Made by a program: the position numbers and the translations under genes. Positions 33,015-43,914 of a stretch of DNA of 64,000 bases are shown here, one piece after another; position 1 is the first letter of the stretch, and each line of letters starts with the position of its first letter. The notes under the pieces were generated by a model. The model was not told where the DNA came from and made no database searches. It saw nothing but the letters and a program-made list of their open reading frames with translations. This DNA is from Diogma glabrata (taxonomy: Eukaryota; Arthropoda; Insecta; Diptera; Cylindrotomidae). The stretch covers positions 223,479,725 through 223,543,724 of the forward strand of contig OY856188.1 of assembly GCA_963693315.1 (NCBI GenBank), in the 5' to 3' direction.

Positions 33015-36000
33015 ATGGGTACTAGTCTTAAAAGTTTAAAAGCAACGCGCTCAAGCCTGAAGGGCCGTATGACTGGACTTGTGAATTATTTGGAAACTAT
33101 AAATATGACTACGGAGGTTGAAGATTTAAAGGTGCGTATGTCATCTGCTGAAAGTTATTTAAGTCAGTTTTCTAAAGTAGAAAGTCAAATTTTTGATAAG
33201 GATGAAAATGAACCCTCAGAAATAACGGATTTTGAGCAAAAGTATTTCTTGGTGTACTCAACCTTAAATCAATGGATTCGTAAACATGGACTATCGAATA
33301 CTTGTTCATTTCTTGATACGTCATCGTCTACGCAGTCCGACGTCAAATTGCCGAAGATACAGATTCCTCCTTTTAGTGGAAATTATACAGAATGGCAATC
33401 GTTTTATGATCTTTTTAATAGTACCATACATTCGAATCAAAATATTACGCCAGTTCAGAAGTTCCAGTACTTAAAATCGTTTTTAAAAGGTGAAGCCGCT
33501 AGTTTATTGAATCATCTTCCGGTTAGTGACGCAAGCTACTTAGAAGCGTTTCAAAAATTATGCCAGCGATACGATCATAAGAAACATACAGTAAATGCGT
33601 TCATTAAATCATTTATTGATCAACCATCAATCAAAAGCGCTGATGCACACAATATTAGAAAATTGTTGGATACCTCTGATGAAGTAGTCCGGGGTCTAAA
33701 AGCACTAGGTACTAAGGCAGAATCACGTGATCCATGGCTAATTTTTATGCTTCTAAATAAACTAGACATTGAAAGTCAAAAAATTTGGGCACAAGCATCC
33801 ACTAGCAAAGACTTTCCAGATCTTAAAGATTTTTTTAAATTCTTAAATGAACGCGCTGACGCTTTAGAATCAATACTTACCTATGCTCGTCACTCTACAA
33901 ATGTAAAGACTACCCCGGTTAGAGGGATGGTAGCAACTTCTTCAAACAAGTGTGATTTATGTACAGAAGATCATTTCCTTTTCAGTTGTGCAAGGTTTCA
34001 GACCATGACAGTTGAACAAAGACGAGATTTTGTTAAAGAAAACAATCGTTGTTTTAATTGTCTAAGTCCTACTCATGGAGTATATCGATGTATATCTCGT
34101 AAGCGTTGCAATGTATGCAAACGAAAACATAATTCACTCTTACATGTATCCAATTTAGATGAACCTAAGCAATCAACAAATGTAAATACGCATATAGTTA
34201 CTCAACCTGAACCAACTGATATTGAAAATACTTATACAAGTTTGCACTGCGATGACCTTAGCAATATAAATTGTATAACAGCTGAATGTCCACAAACATC
34301 TAGTGCAATTATAAAAGCAATCCTACCAACTGCAATTGTCCGCATCAAAAACAATCAGGGAGAGTATTTAGAATGTTGTGCGCTATTAGACTCTGGGTCT
34401 CAAGTGTCTTTTGCGACTGAATCTTTGATACAAAGATTAAGTTTACCTAGAAGAAATGCAAGAATTTCAATTTCTGGAATGGGGCAAGCCAATGCAGGTG
34501 TATCAAGAGGCACAACAATACTTGAGATGCAATCTATGATTAATCCTGAAAAAATGTTTAAGCTTCAGGTGTTAATAGTGGACAAAGTTACGTCGACACT
34601 TCCAGCAACAAAAGTTGAAACTCAAAATTGGCATTATTTGAATGGAATTAAACTGGCTGATCCAACGTACGGTGAACCGAAGAAAATTGACCTTTTAATT
34701 GGTTCTGATCAGTTCTTTAGGCTACTAGATTCTGGCAAGATCATGGGTGAAGAAAATCAGCCTATTGCTCAAAATACCATTTTGGGATGGATCGTATCAG
34801 GACCTCTTACTCCATCTAGTCAACTTTCTGCTAACATCTCAACAGTTTCTAATTTTTTAGTAGAGTGCGATTTGGATAGATCTCTTAGACGTTTTTGGGA
34901 ACTGGAAGAGGTGTATGCGCCCAATAATTTAAAGACATCCGAAGAACACTTATGTGAAAATCATTTCATAGCAAATACTAAGCGTCTTGCAGATGGAAAA
35001 TTTTGTGTTCGATTGCCATTCAAAACTGAAAATCCTCAATTAGGTAGTTCATTATACATTGCAATGCAAAGACAAAAAGCCATGGAGCGACGTTTTCTAA
35101 GAAATCCAGATTTTTGCGAAATGTACAAAAATTTTATGAAAGAATATGAAGAGCTGGGACATATGATAAAACTGTCAGCAAATGAGATTGATGAAGATGA
35201 TGGGTACTATTTACCACACCATGGAGTTTTTAAAGAGTCAAGCATCACAACAAAACTCCGTGTTGTGTTTGACGCCTCTGCTCAAACAACATTAAAAACT
35301 TCTCTAAATGAAAATCTTTTAATTGGTCCAGTCGTACAAGACTCTTTGTATAATATACTTATAAGATTTCGAAAGTATGAGTTTGTACTGACTGGTGACA
35401 TCGAAAAGATGTATCGTCAAATTTGGATCGATTCACCAGATACACGTTACCAGAAGATTGTTTGGCGGAGTGATGTATCCAAACCAATAGAACACTACAA
35501 ATTGCTTACAGTTACTTATGGTACATCAAGCGCACCATTTTTAGCTACGAGATCATTGAAACAATTATCGTTGAAAACTCCAGATCCGTCTTTGGCAAAA
35601 CTTATTGAAAATGATATCTACGTAGATGATGTAATGACTGGTACAAACAAGTTGGAGGAGTTGAAGGAACTGAAGTCAGCACTTACTAAAATCTTATCAG
35701 AAGCTGGCTTCAATTTGAGAAAATTTTCTTCAAATTCAGTAGAGGTACTAAGTGATGTCATTCAAGACAACATTACTATAACGTCCAAAAATAATGAAGA
35801 GACATTCAACGAATTAAAAGTTTTAGGTTTGCAATGGAACCCAAGTAGTGATTATTTTAGATTTACCGTCAATTTAGAGCCAATAGCCATCACAACAAAA
35901 AGAAAAATTCTGTCAGAATCAAGCCGTATATTTGATCCCCTTGGATGGTTAGCTCCAACTATAGTAAAAATTAAAATTTTCTTTCAAAATTTATGGTTGC

Positions 36001-38207
36001 TCAAATTAGAATGGGATGAAGAATTACCGCAAGAGCATAAATTGCGTTGGCTAGAAATACGATCCGAATTAAAAAATTTAGAAACCATAAATATCCCGCG
36101 ATGGCTCAATACTACCTGCAATGAAGCAGAATTGCACGGCTTTTGTGATGCAAGTCAATTTGCCTACGCAGCAGCAGTTTATTGCAGAGTTAAGAATAGA
36201 GAAGGTGTTTATATCGTAAAGCTAATAACTGCAAAAACTAAAGTAGCTCCAATAAAGCAACTATCGATTCCCAGGTTAGAGTTATGCGGAGCACTGCTGT
36301 TATCGAAGCTATTAAATGCAGTAAAATCAGCGCTAGACATGAAAATCGATTCCATAACTGCATGGACTGATTCAACTATCGTCCTGGATTGGCTTTCAGA
36401 TCGTCCAAGTAAATGGAACATCTTTGTTGGAAACAGGACATCAGAAATTCTACAGAATTTTAATAGAGATTCTTGGCGACATGTTAGGTCGGGTGACAAT
36501 CCTGCCGATTGTGCTTCTCGAGGAATTTCTCCTGTTGAGTTGGCTGGCAATACGTTGTGGTGGGAGGGTCCAGTATGGCTAAAATACAATAAGGAAAAAT
36601 GGCCACTACAATCTTATGCGAGAGGAATAACAAATGAAGAAATGCGACCAAAGAATCCTATATGTTTACTTATAGAGGCAGCCAAAAATGAGTTATTGGA
36701 AAATCTTTTATTTAAATATTCGAAATATGACAAGATTGTAAACGTTGTTGCATACGTTTTGCGTATCCTTACAAGAAAAACTGAAAGGCTTACAAAAACT
36801 AAGAATTTAGTTCCAGATGAAGTCCAAAGAGCAGAGATTTGTATAGTAAAATATCAACAAAGTTACCATTTTGCTGAAGAAATTGCTCAGCTAAAGAAAA
36901 ACCAGTCAGTTGCAAAAGGTAGCTTATTGAAAACTATGAATCCTTTCATTGACAAATTTGGTGTAATAAGGATGGGAGGCAGAATAGAACATTCGCAAGC
37001 ACAATACGATACCAGGCACCCCATCATACTATCTTCCAAGAGTTTAATTGCTGAAAAAATAATTCGAGATCTGCACTTAAAATACAAGCATGCAGGGATA
37101 TCACTGTTAGTCAATATCAGTAGACAGCGCTTTTGGATTTTGAGGTGTCACGATATCGCTAGAAGAATTGTGAATTCATGTTCCATCTGTTGCAGACATC
37201 GAGGAAGAACCGAAGAGCAAATCATGGCTGATTTACCCGTATCAAGGGTTGAATATGACCGTCCATTCTTAAAAGTTGGCATCGACTATGCCGGGCCTTT
37301 CTCAACCATGCTAACAAGACGTAGAGGACAACGACCACAGAAAGCATACGTTTGTCTATTTGTATGTCTCAGCTCAAAAGCGGTTCATATCGAACTTGTC
37401 CACGATATGTCAACAGAAAGTTTTTTGGCTGCATTACAAAGATTTGTTTCAAGACGCGGCCTCTGTCTCGACATATATTCGGACAATGGTTCAAATTTTG
37501 TGGGAGCGAACAATAAACTTCGCGAAATTTATAGTAATCTAGAATTAAACCAAAATCTAATATTTCGTTCTCTCTTAGTAGATAAAATTAATTGGCATTT
37601 TAACCCACCAAGCGCGCCCAGCTTTGGTGGACTATGGGAAGCAGCAGTGAAGTCAATGAAATTTCATCTCAGTAGAGTTATAGGAGACCAATTACTAACA
37701 ATGGATGAGATGAATACTTTATTGATTGAAGTAGAAGCAATTCTTAACTCAAGGCCAATTTGTGCTGTATCTAATAACGAAGTAGATCCGCTAACTCCAG
37801 GTCACTTTTTAATAGGATGTCAATTAACTGCAGTTCCTGAGAGGTGTCTTCAAGACGAAAAATTAAATTACAATGAACGCTGGAAACTTGTCCAGCAACT
37901 TACTCAACATTTTTGGAAAAGATGGTGCAGCGAATATTTAACCTCGCTGCAAATGAGGAACAAATGGTTAAATGTTAAAAGAAATCTAATGGAAGGCGAT
38001 ATAGTTTTGATAAAAAATGAGAATTTACCACCTACAAAGTGGTTACTTGGCAGAATTTCAAATGCCTTTCTTGGCACAGATAAAAAGGTTCGTGTTGTAG
38101 ATGTCAAAACAGCTGATGGAAAATTGAGAAGACCAATACATAAGCTGGTTTTACTACCAATTGAATCAACTGATTCAAGGCCGCCGGAATGTTCCAATAC
38201 TCAATAA
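33015..38207 (+). CDS. BEL/Pao gag-pol polyprotein
   Basis: A 1,730-residue polyprotein from the first ATG (33015); the frame is open a little further upstream without an ATG. Domains in order: a gag region of DUF1759 type (LPKIQIPPFSGNYTEW at about 112); cysteine/histidine knuckles (CDLC at about 312, CFNCLSPTHG at about 346, CNVCKRKH at about 365); aspartic protease with LLDSGS (Asp about 459); reverse transcriptase with GDIEKMY (Asp about 795) and the YVDD box (about 869-872); a Pao-type RNase H region with FCDASQ (Asp about 1045); integrase zinc finger (His near 1354, CSICC near 1389); integrase core with Asp about 1424 (VGIDYAGPF), Asp about 1490 (YSDNGSNFVG) and Glu about 1542 (LWEAAVKS); a DUF5641-like tail. 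All catalytic residues are present and no stop or frameshift is seen. The stop codon lies 18 bases into the 3' LTR. Confidence 0.95.
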   Translation: MGTSLKSLKATRSSLKGRMTGLVNYLETINMTTEVEDLKVRMSSAESYLSQFSKVESQIFDKDENEPSEITDFEQKYFLVYSTLNQWIRKHGLSNTCSFLDTSSSTQSDVKLPKIQIPPFSGNYTEWQSFYDLFNSTIHSNQNITPVQKFQYLKSFLKGEAASLLNHLPVSDASYLEAFQKLCQRYDHKKHTVNAFIKSFIDQPSIKSADAHNIRKLLDTSDEVVRGLKALGTKAESRDPWLIFMLLNKLDIESQKIWAQASTSKDFPDLKDFFKFLNERADALESILTYARHSTNVKTTPVRGMVATSSNKCDLCTEDHFLFSCARFQTMTVEQRRDFVKENNRCFNCLSPTHGVYRCISRKRCNVCKRKHNSLLHVSNLDEPKQSTNVNTHIVTQPEPTDIENTYTSLHCDDLSNINCITAECPQTSSAIIKAILPTAIVRIKNNQGEYLECCALLDSGSQVSFATESLIQRLSLPRRNARISISGMGQANAGVSRGTTILEMQSMINPEKMFKLQVLIVDKVTSTLPATKVETQNWHYLNGIKLADPTYGEPKKIDLLIGSDQFFRLLDSGKIMGEENQPIAQNTILGWIVSGPLTPSSQLSANISTVSNFLVECDLDRSLRRFWELEEVYAPNNLKTSEEHLCENHFIANTKRLADGKFCVRLPFKTENPQLGSSLYIAMQRQKAMERRFLRNPDFCEMYKNFMKEYEELGHMIKLSANEIDEDDGYYLPHHGVFKESSITTKLRVVFDASAQTTLKTSLNENLLIGPVVQDSLYNILIRFRKYEFVLTGDIEKMYRQIWIDSPDTRYQKIVWRSDVSKPIEHYKLLTVTYGTSSAPFLATRSLKQLSLKTPDPSLAKLIENDIYVDDVMTGTNKLEELKELKSALTKILSEAGFNLRKFSSNSVEVLSDVIQDNITITSKNNEETFNELKVLGLQWNPSSDYFRFTVNLEPIAITTKRKILSESSRIFDPLGWLAPTIVKIKIFFQNLWLLKLEWDEELPQEHKLRWLEIRSELKNLETINIPRWLNTTCNEAELHGFCDASQFAYAAAVYCRVKNREGVYIVKLITAKTKVAPIKQLSIPRLELCGALLLSKLLNAVKSALDMKIDSITAWTDSTIVLDWLSDRPSKWNIFVGNRTSEILQNFNRDSWRHVRSGDNPADCASRGISPVELAGNTLWWEGPVWLKYNKEKWPLQSYARGITNEEMRPKNPICLLIEAAKNELLENLLFKYSKYDKIVNVVAYVLRILTRKTERLTKTKNLVPDEVQRAEICIVKYQQSYHFAEEIAQLKKNQSVAKGSLLKTMNPFIDKFGVIRMGGRIEHSQAQYDTRHPIILSSKSLIAEKIIRDLHLKYKHAGISLLVNISRQRFWILRCHDIARRIVNSCSICCRHRGRTEEQIMADLPVSRVEYDRPFLKVGIDYAGPFSTMLTRRRGQRPQKAYVCLFVCLSSKAVHIELVHDMSTESFLAALQRFVSRRGLCLDIYSDNGSNFVGANNKLREIYSNLELNQNLIFRSLLVDKINWHFNPPSAPSFGGLWEAAVKSMKFHLSRVIGDQLLTMDEMNTLLIEVEAILNSRPICAVSNNEVDPLTPGHFLIGCQLTAVPERCLQDEKLNYNERWKLVQQLTQHFWKRWCSEYLTSLQMRNKWLNVKRNLMEGDIVLIKNENLPPTKWLLGRISNAFLGTDKKVRVVDVKTADGKLRRPIHKLVLLPIESTDSRPPECSNTQ

Positions 38208-38667
38208 ATTAAGATCCTACAATCAAAATCATTTATTATAATATTCGTTAATTTTTTGTTTAACTTTGCATTGTAATGTTTTCTTAATATTTTTTAATGT
38301 AAGTTGATTTGATTTCCTAAATTTTGTAAAAATGTAAAAATAAAATTATTCAATGATTAACATTTGTAAACCAAGCACTGATGACAAAATTGAAAATTTC
38401 AAAAGCAACTGTTTGTTACAGTTTTTTGCATTAATTTTTTGTATGTTATAATGTTTAATTGAAACTTGTTTTAAAATTAATTGTCATCAATAATAATTTG
38501 ATAAAAGGAAAATTTATATTAACAATAAAATCATTCTGAGTTCAAAATTTAAACTTATCTCATGTGTTCAATTAATTTATTGGCTTTGTTTTTAGCGAAA
38601 TTAGTTTTGTGTGGTGATTTCTAATATTCGAATAGTGTTACAGTCCACTGAGTTTGCTAATCGAACA
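38190..38667 (+). repeat. 3' LTR of BEL/Pao element
   Basis: 478 bp with the same length and sequence as the 5' LTR by eye. It includes the last 18 bases of the polyprotein frame. The stretch just before it (ccgccggaa) is only weakly purine-rich. Confidence 0.93.
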
Positions 38668-39060
38668 AATAATACATATAATTAATATTAATATTATAAT
38701 ATTCATCGCTCCCTAAAACTTAAAACAATGTTTTTCTTAATCTACAATATCCTTTATCTTTAGTACAAAATATTTTTATTCAAAATTTTTAAAATTTTTA
38801 ATTTTGATTTAGGTTGAACAATCTTTTTTAATTATTTTGCTTGCCGCGAATAAAAAATATAGTATATGATGCACGGACGTAAGTCATTTTAAATGTGGGT
38901 ACAAATCTCGGTTGGCACTTCGACTCACAAACTCCACATACGTCCAAAAACCTTAGCTTTCTGTCCTCTCATCTTAATGTACTATAATTAGTTTCTACTG
39001 GCAAATTAATAAAACTTTTGAATATGTCTACCCTAGTTTCAGAAGCACGCTTCGCCACTG

Positions 39061-39431
39061 TTCTAGGGAGAAATTCCTTGGAACTGTTCACCGACTCCGG
39101 CACTACACATCGTAAATTTTCATTTACCATACGCACAGTGGATGGCACACGTAACCAAATTTTGGGATATGTTGACGTTTTCATTTCTTTAATGGCTTCA
39201 CAAAATCTTTTCGTTTCTATCTTCCTGGGCATCGATTTCTGGAGGGATTTTGGTGTCACTCCTACATTTATTGCTGATCTAATTTCAAGTGTTCCAAGTC
39301 AAGATCAAACTCTTCATAGTCTCGGTGATCCAATTGCCGAAGAGCTTTATCACGCGGAACAATTAGCGACCATCAGATCCAGCGTGCACCAACACTTGTT
39401 AGCTGCAATCAAGATGTTCCAACAACAGTAA
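39061..39431 (+). pseudogene. Ty3/gypsy-type retroviral-like protease remnant
   Basis: The open frame contains a retropepsin-like core: TDSGTTHRKF (the usual motif is D-T/S-G), GYVDVFISLM and LGIDFWRDFGV, followed by a linker, ending at 39431. It belongs to the LTR element outside the 31013-39060 insertion. The preceding codons lie to the left of that insertion (30985-31012), where the frame contains stops a few codons upstream. Most of gag and the rest of pol are missing. Confidence 0.65.
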
Positions 39432-39499
39432 AATCTACGGACGCGAACTCTGAACACGGACGTTTCGGACACAACAGCGAGTTTTGGTACGACAACATC

Positions 39500-39652
39500 G
39501 CTTAAGTGGGGCTGTGACTAAATGTTCAGCCAAGCTGACTTCACATTTTTACCAGTCATTATAGAATGCAAGGTTGGTGAAGTCCTGTACAGCTGTACAC
39601 ATCTAGATGGTAAGGCTATGTGGACTTACCATACTAAAGACATTAAATTATA
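39500..39652 (+). pseudogene. Pol C-terminal remnant (integrase tail)
   Basis: With one or two frameshifts the plus strand reads CKVGEVLY...LDGKAMWTYHTKDIKL and a stop at about 39650. The final LDGK...YHTKDIK pattern is typical of the C-terminus of gypsy-type Pol proteins. Its position only about 100 bp after the protease remnant shows a large internal deletion. Confidence 0.5.
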
Positions 39653-40757
39653 ACAGTCCCCCTTATTTTAGATCCATATTAAATTATTTTTGTAATAGTT
39701 CCATAATTTTAGATTCATGTTAAATTATATTATAATAATGTTCTTGTTTAGGTCCTTTTTAATTTGTTTAATTTATAATTTTGTTTCCCTTTTGTCTCAT
39801 TTTTGGTCTCCCTTAAATTAATTTTTGTGTTAATTTAATTTTCTTTGCTATTTTTTTTTTGATTATTTATTAAATCTTTTTATCATTTTTTTTTATTATT
39901 GCCTTTCATTACTTTGTTATTCCAAAATGCTTAACATATGCTTAACATACCGGTTAGATAAGAGCCGCTTAAGACTTTTTTTCAGTCTGTCGTTGTCTGA
40001 CTGTGGTTTGGTTTAGTTTACCTCCTCCCCTCCCAGCATTTATTTCCAATTTCTTACAAAATGTTTACTATTCTCTGAATAGCACTCATCGTCTCAAATA
40101 GCAAATGTTGTCTCTCATGTACCTGAATTTGAATTTTTTTTACTTGAGGCATTGTTCAGTAACAGTGTTAGGTTTTTTTTTTATTTTTTTAGCGGAGACG
40201 CATGTTCGTAGAAGGAGTTAATGTCTTAAATCTGTCATTAGTTCCACAAACAATTGTTGGACAGGGCTCTCAAGTATAACTTCATTTAATGGCCGTGGTA
40301 GTCAATATTTTTATCCTTCATTATAATTGAACTTATTTAAATTTTCAATCACCGTTTGCACCTATCGTTTGACTTGATTGTGTACACTTAACAAATGTGT
40401 TGTTAAGTGTTGCGACTTTGGGTGGTATGGTCGTGCTAAGACCCGTTGTGTCACAATGGGGGACTTTCTTCGGGGCATGACATTGCTTTTTAACAAGCCA
40501 TTCGCTTCTAAGATCAAGGATACGGGTGCAAGTCATATTCGTTGAATCATTATTTTTATTTCTTCAACATCTTCGTTTTTTAAAAAAAATTTATATACTT
40601 CTTTATGTATATTAAGCTCGCTGTTAATAAAGTTATCTCGTTGTGAGCATTCATCTTGTCAATTCGTTGTCTTTCTCTTGGCATTTACGAGATTGGTCTT
40701 CTTAATTAACTATCCAATATTTTTACTTTACCAAACTATTTTCGTTTAATCAAGCTC
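39653..40757. other. Non-coding 3' interior of gypsy-type element
   Basis: T-rich sequence between the Pol tail remnant and the 3' LTR. I see no env-like frame; the small minus-strand frame at 40345-40536 has no recognisable motif. Confidence 0.45.
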
Positions 40758-40986
40758 TGTAACGACCAACAAAAGTCTATTAAATAGACATGTTGTTTTA
40801 AAATGTAAACCATACAGACCTCACAATATTCATACTAATTCTACATTCGTTTAGTAATATCAAACAATTTAAGATTCGTTTCATAAATAACATCTGTGTG
40901 GTTATGACGTTCCACTGTAACGCATATTTCTATTATTTTTTTTTGTCAATGTGAAATGAATATAGTTTTTCTTGTTTTAAACAAAA
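40758..40986 (+). repeat. 3' LTR of gypsy-type element
   Basis: Direct copy of 30558-30788 with scattered substitutions and a small deletion (near 40835). Starts tgtaacgaccaac. Confidence 0.7.
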
Positions 40987-41655
40987 ACCAAAATAATGTA
41001 AATTGATCATGCGCAGACGCTTTGATGCTAAATTATTAATAGGGTACTTCATATTATGTGTTTTGGCTGATATGTGTTTGCAATATTAATAATTGGTTAA
41101 ATTTTGAAGAACGGTATGTTTCTTTTGTTTTGTAGTATTTGAATTATTTTTCTCTGTCATGTCATTTGTTTTTTTTTATACATACGGTAGATTTTTCAGT
41201 TTATGGGTTAAGTTTGGCGTTTGGTGAAATGTTTAAGCCACAGTGACAGAGATAGCTAGAAAGTCTTGTGCTAAATAAAGTCGATGAGTAAAATCACATC
41301 GAATTATAAAGAAGTTAAGTTTTAACTCTCCCGGAAAGATTTTGTATTTTTGAAATCAAAGTCAAAACATTTATATAAATTTAAATCAATCAACAAAAAT
41401 ATTTTATTATTTTCCTGAGATTTTAATTGAATAAAATTATATCTGTAAGTATAAATCACAATAAATGTGTATCTATTATTATGTGTTATGAAGGTGATTA
41501 TGTCGTGTAAATAGTTGAATATTATATTACGACCAACACGTTATAAAACAAAATTTTAAGAAATATTGTTAATGATGAAAAGTAGCAATTTTTTTGTATC
41601 ATTCTCCGGTGTTGAAACTAATAAGAAGATTTTTAGTAACCTATAGTAAGTAGTA
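40987..41655. other. No gene recognised
   Basis: A/T-rich right flank of the gypsy-type element. Nothing recognised. Confidence 0.4.
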
Positions 41656-41656
41656 A

Positions 41657-42252
41657 CCGGGATACGGCTTACCCTACTACTGATAGGAACCGAATGAGGC
41701 ATATTGAACAGGCGCTGATCAGGAATGTAACGCCTCAAATTATCCAAACCGGATCAGGCTTCTTACAACCGGACCAGGGCCGAATCATTTCAAATAGTTC
41801 ACTCACTACTACATTTTAGTATAAATTTTGTAAATACATCATTTTCAAAATGTCCAAAAAGTCGTTTGTAAAAATATTCTATGTTTATACTTACCTATAC
41901 TAATAACATGACGCAGAGAAGTGATAACTAAGGTATATGTGAAATTTCGCAAAACATGTATATATCTAAAATGGATAATCTAGTGAATTTTCACCAAATG
42001 AAATTTATTTAAATTAAATAGGGCTCAGATCAAGACGAATAGGGCAGACCTTAATTGGAAAATCATATATAGTATGATTCTGAACCGGCCCTAATCCGGC
42101 ATTTACTACTAGGGCTATATAAAAAATGGGCTATTAGGGAAATAAGTGTGCCCTTTTAGGGAAATCAGGTATGATTTCTGATAGGGGCCGGATGCAAATA
42201 CTCTATTAGGATCATAATAGGGCATGCTTGAACAAGACGATATCCGGGAACT
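41657..42252. mobile_element. Small DNA element related to the ACTGG-arm element
   Basis: The ends are approximately inverted (accgggatacggctt at the left; aagacgatatccggg at the right). The arms are rich in ccgg, agggc and taggg motifs, such as ccggaccagggccg and ccggccctaatccgg. The middle (41920-42000) carries gataactaaggtatatgtgaaatt...aaaatggataat, clearly homologous to 16465-16540 in the ACTGG-arm element, although the arms differ. No coding sequence. The exact ends and target duplication are uncertain. Confidence 0.5.
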
Positions 42253-43910
42253 TTAAAGCATACACTTTTATGAATTATGTATTTAGTCGTGGAATATAAA
42301 ACCCTGGCATAAAATATTGAGAGAAACGAAACTATAATTACTAGTAACAAGCAAATGAATAGTAAAAGGTTAATTTGTAACGACCACAGATGCAGGTAAA
42401 TCAGATTTCTTGCATACTGTTAATGTAAACGAGCAATAAACTAACACTTAACATCTAAAGTCTTAACCCATCAACCTACCTTAATTGAAGAAATCAATGA
42501 TGACGTCGTGTTTATTTGTACATGAAAACATTAAGACAATTTAACATAATGTTAAATTTATACATAATGTATTTATACATATTGTTAAATTTTTTTTATG
42601 ATGTAGTGTTTCATTTTATAATCGAAAGAGATCAAGAAACGAAAGAAAAATCAATTTAAACATATCGTTGTTTCGGTTTTTGCAAGCGGAATCAAGTTGA
42701 AACTTTATTTATTTCTTTTTAATAGAAAATGAAACGGCCAGTTTAACATTTTAATAACTTTATTTCATTTAATTTTAATAGAAGATGAGAAAATCAATAT
42801 TTTATGATAATTACATTTGGTTTTGTCTCATTTCTCTTATTAAACCTGTTTCCAAGTATGAATATATAGTTGCATTTACCTTATTTTGTTTTGTATGTAT
42901 GAAGTCATTACAGACTTACATATGTATTATTGTTGATGCGCGTGGGGATCTCAATGTAAAGTTGAATTTGTTTATGGATTTTATAATACCCTGTGATAAG
43001 ATGACGTAGTTGATACTGAAGGAAGACGGATGTAATTGTAATAGAGAATCCACAATGGTGAGGAGTTCATCTATTTTTTTCTTTTTTTTTTCTGTTTATA
43101 TGAATCAATACGGGGAATCAAGCGTTAGTCCTGAAGGTCTGGACCAAGGTTGTTAAGTTGTCAGTATTGGGAAGAGTGGAATCTGAAGGTCCAGCAAATA
43201 ATATAGCAGAGGATATCGTAATCAAATAATATAAATGAAGAAAAATAACACCCTCCAATCAACAAGCTTACTATAATTATGTTAAAAATTTTTCTTTCTA
43301 CTAGTATCTGTTTACATTAATTCTTTTTGTCTTACATTTGGAGGGATCGCATGGAGGGATCAGTTTTTATTAATTTGTTAATTTTTTTCTATTTTTTGAT
43401 TCACGGGTGTGACAACCCCGCGTACTCCAGTCCCTGTTATTGGCACATGAGTTAACGTGAGATATCACATACCACTGGCAATAGCAGTGAGATATCACTA
43501 GCCAAGGTGATATCTTAGGGGTGCTGGCGGATGAACTGTATTCAGTCAACGGTAGCACTCTCAATCTTAGCTAATGAATATTCCTTGATGCTGGAACGCT
43601 GTAGCTTGCTCGAAAAAACGAGCTTTCATATATGTAACTATATATCTGAGCTTTAATCATTGAATAATATACCGCGTCCCATAATCAAGGATTATGCCAT
43701 TAGCTGGACTATTGGCAAACCAATTTTAGTTTTGTTCCTGCAAATTTTTAAAACGAATTTGCTTTTTATCTCTTATTTTATTTTTATTTTCCCTATCCTA
43801 TCACGAAATATTGGCCTATGTCATATTTTATATGTGATAGGATTTATGGTTTAGTTATCCATTATTTAACAAAAAATATTAAAAAAACAAAAAAAAACAG
43901 ATTTGCGTCC
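42253..43910. other. No gene recognised
   Basis: A/T-rich. A patch at 43430-43520 has three gatatc-centred palindromes (gtgagatatcac twice, ggtgatatctta once). No coding feature is supported. Confidence 0.35.
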
Positions 43911-43914
43911 ATTA

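Larger units (their letters stand above)
31900..38667 (+). mobile_element. BEL/Pao LTR retrotransposon, apparently intact
   Basis: Two 478-bp LTRs (31900-32377 and 38190-38667) start tgttccaat and end cgaaca, and look identical on a line-by-line read. They are flanked by a 5-bp target duplication aataa (31895-31899 and 38668-38672), as expected for BEL/Pao. A candidate primer binding site begins 2 bp after the 5' LTR. One uninterrupted polyprotein frame fills the interior, and its stop codon lies inside the 3' LTR. No envelope gene is seen. Identical LTRs plus an open frame indicate a very recent insertion. Confidence 0.93.
31013..39060. mobile_element. TIR element with 6-bp TSD, split by BEL/Pao
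   Basis: The ends are cagtggcgaagcgt at 31013 and its reverse complement acgcttcgccactg ending at 39060. Directly outside on both sides is ttctag (31007-31012 and 39061-39066); removing the insert restores the protease reading frame of the host LTR element, which supports an exact 6-bp duplication. The tips resemble hAT-like tips (cagtggcg), but a hAT duplication would be 8 bp. Without BEL it is about 1.3 kb, has no coding sequence, and contains an A/T tandem array (31540-31870). Confidence 0.7.
30558..40986 (+). mobile_element. Ty3/gypsy-type LTR element, internally deleted and split
   Basis: Two similar direct LTRs of about 230 bp (30558-30788 and 40758-40986) start tgt(t/a)acgaccaacaaaag. 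They enclose about 224 bp, the nested element at 31013-39060, and about 1.7 kb. The original internal region keeps only a protease-like stretch and what looks like the extreme C-terminus of pol; gag, RT, RNase H and most of integrase are gone. The LTRs differ by substitutions and small indels, so this is much older than the BEL element inside it. No target duplication is evident. Confidence 0.7.

Noticed and set aside
40345..40536. Minus-strand frame as an env-like gene of the gypsy element
   Set aside because: Short, antisense to the element and without signal peptide or membrane segment.
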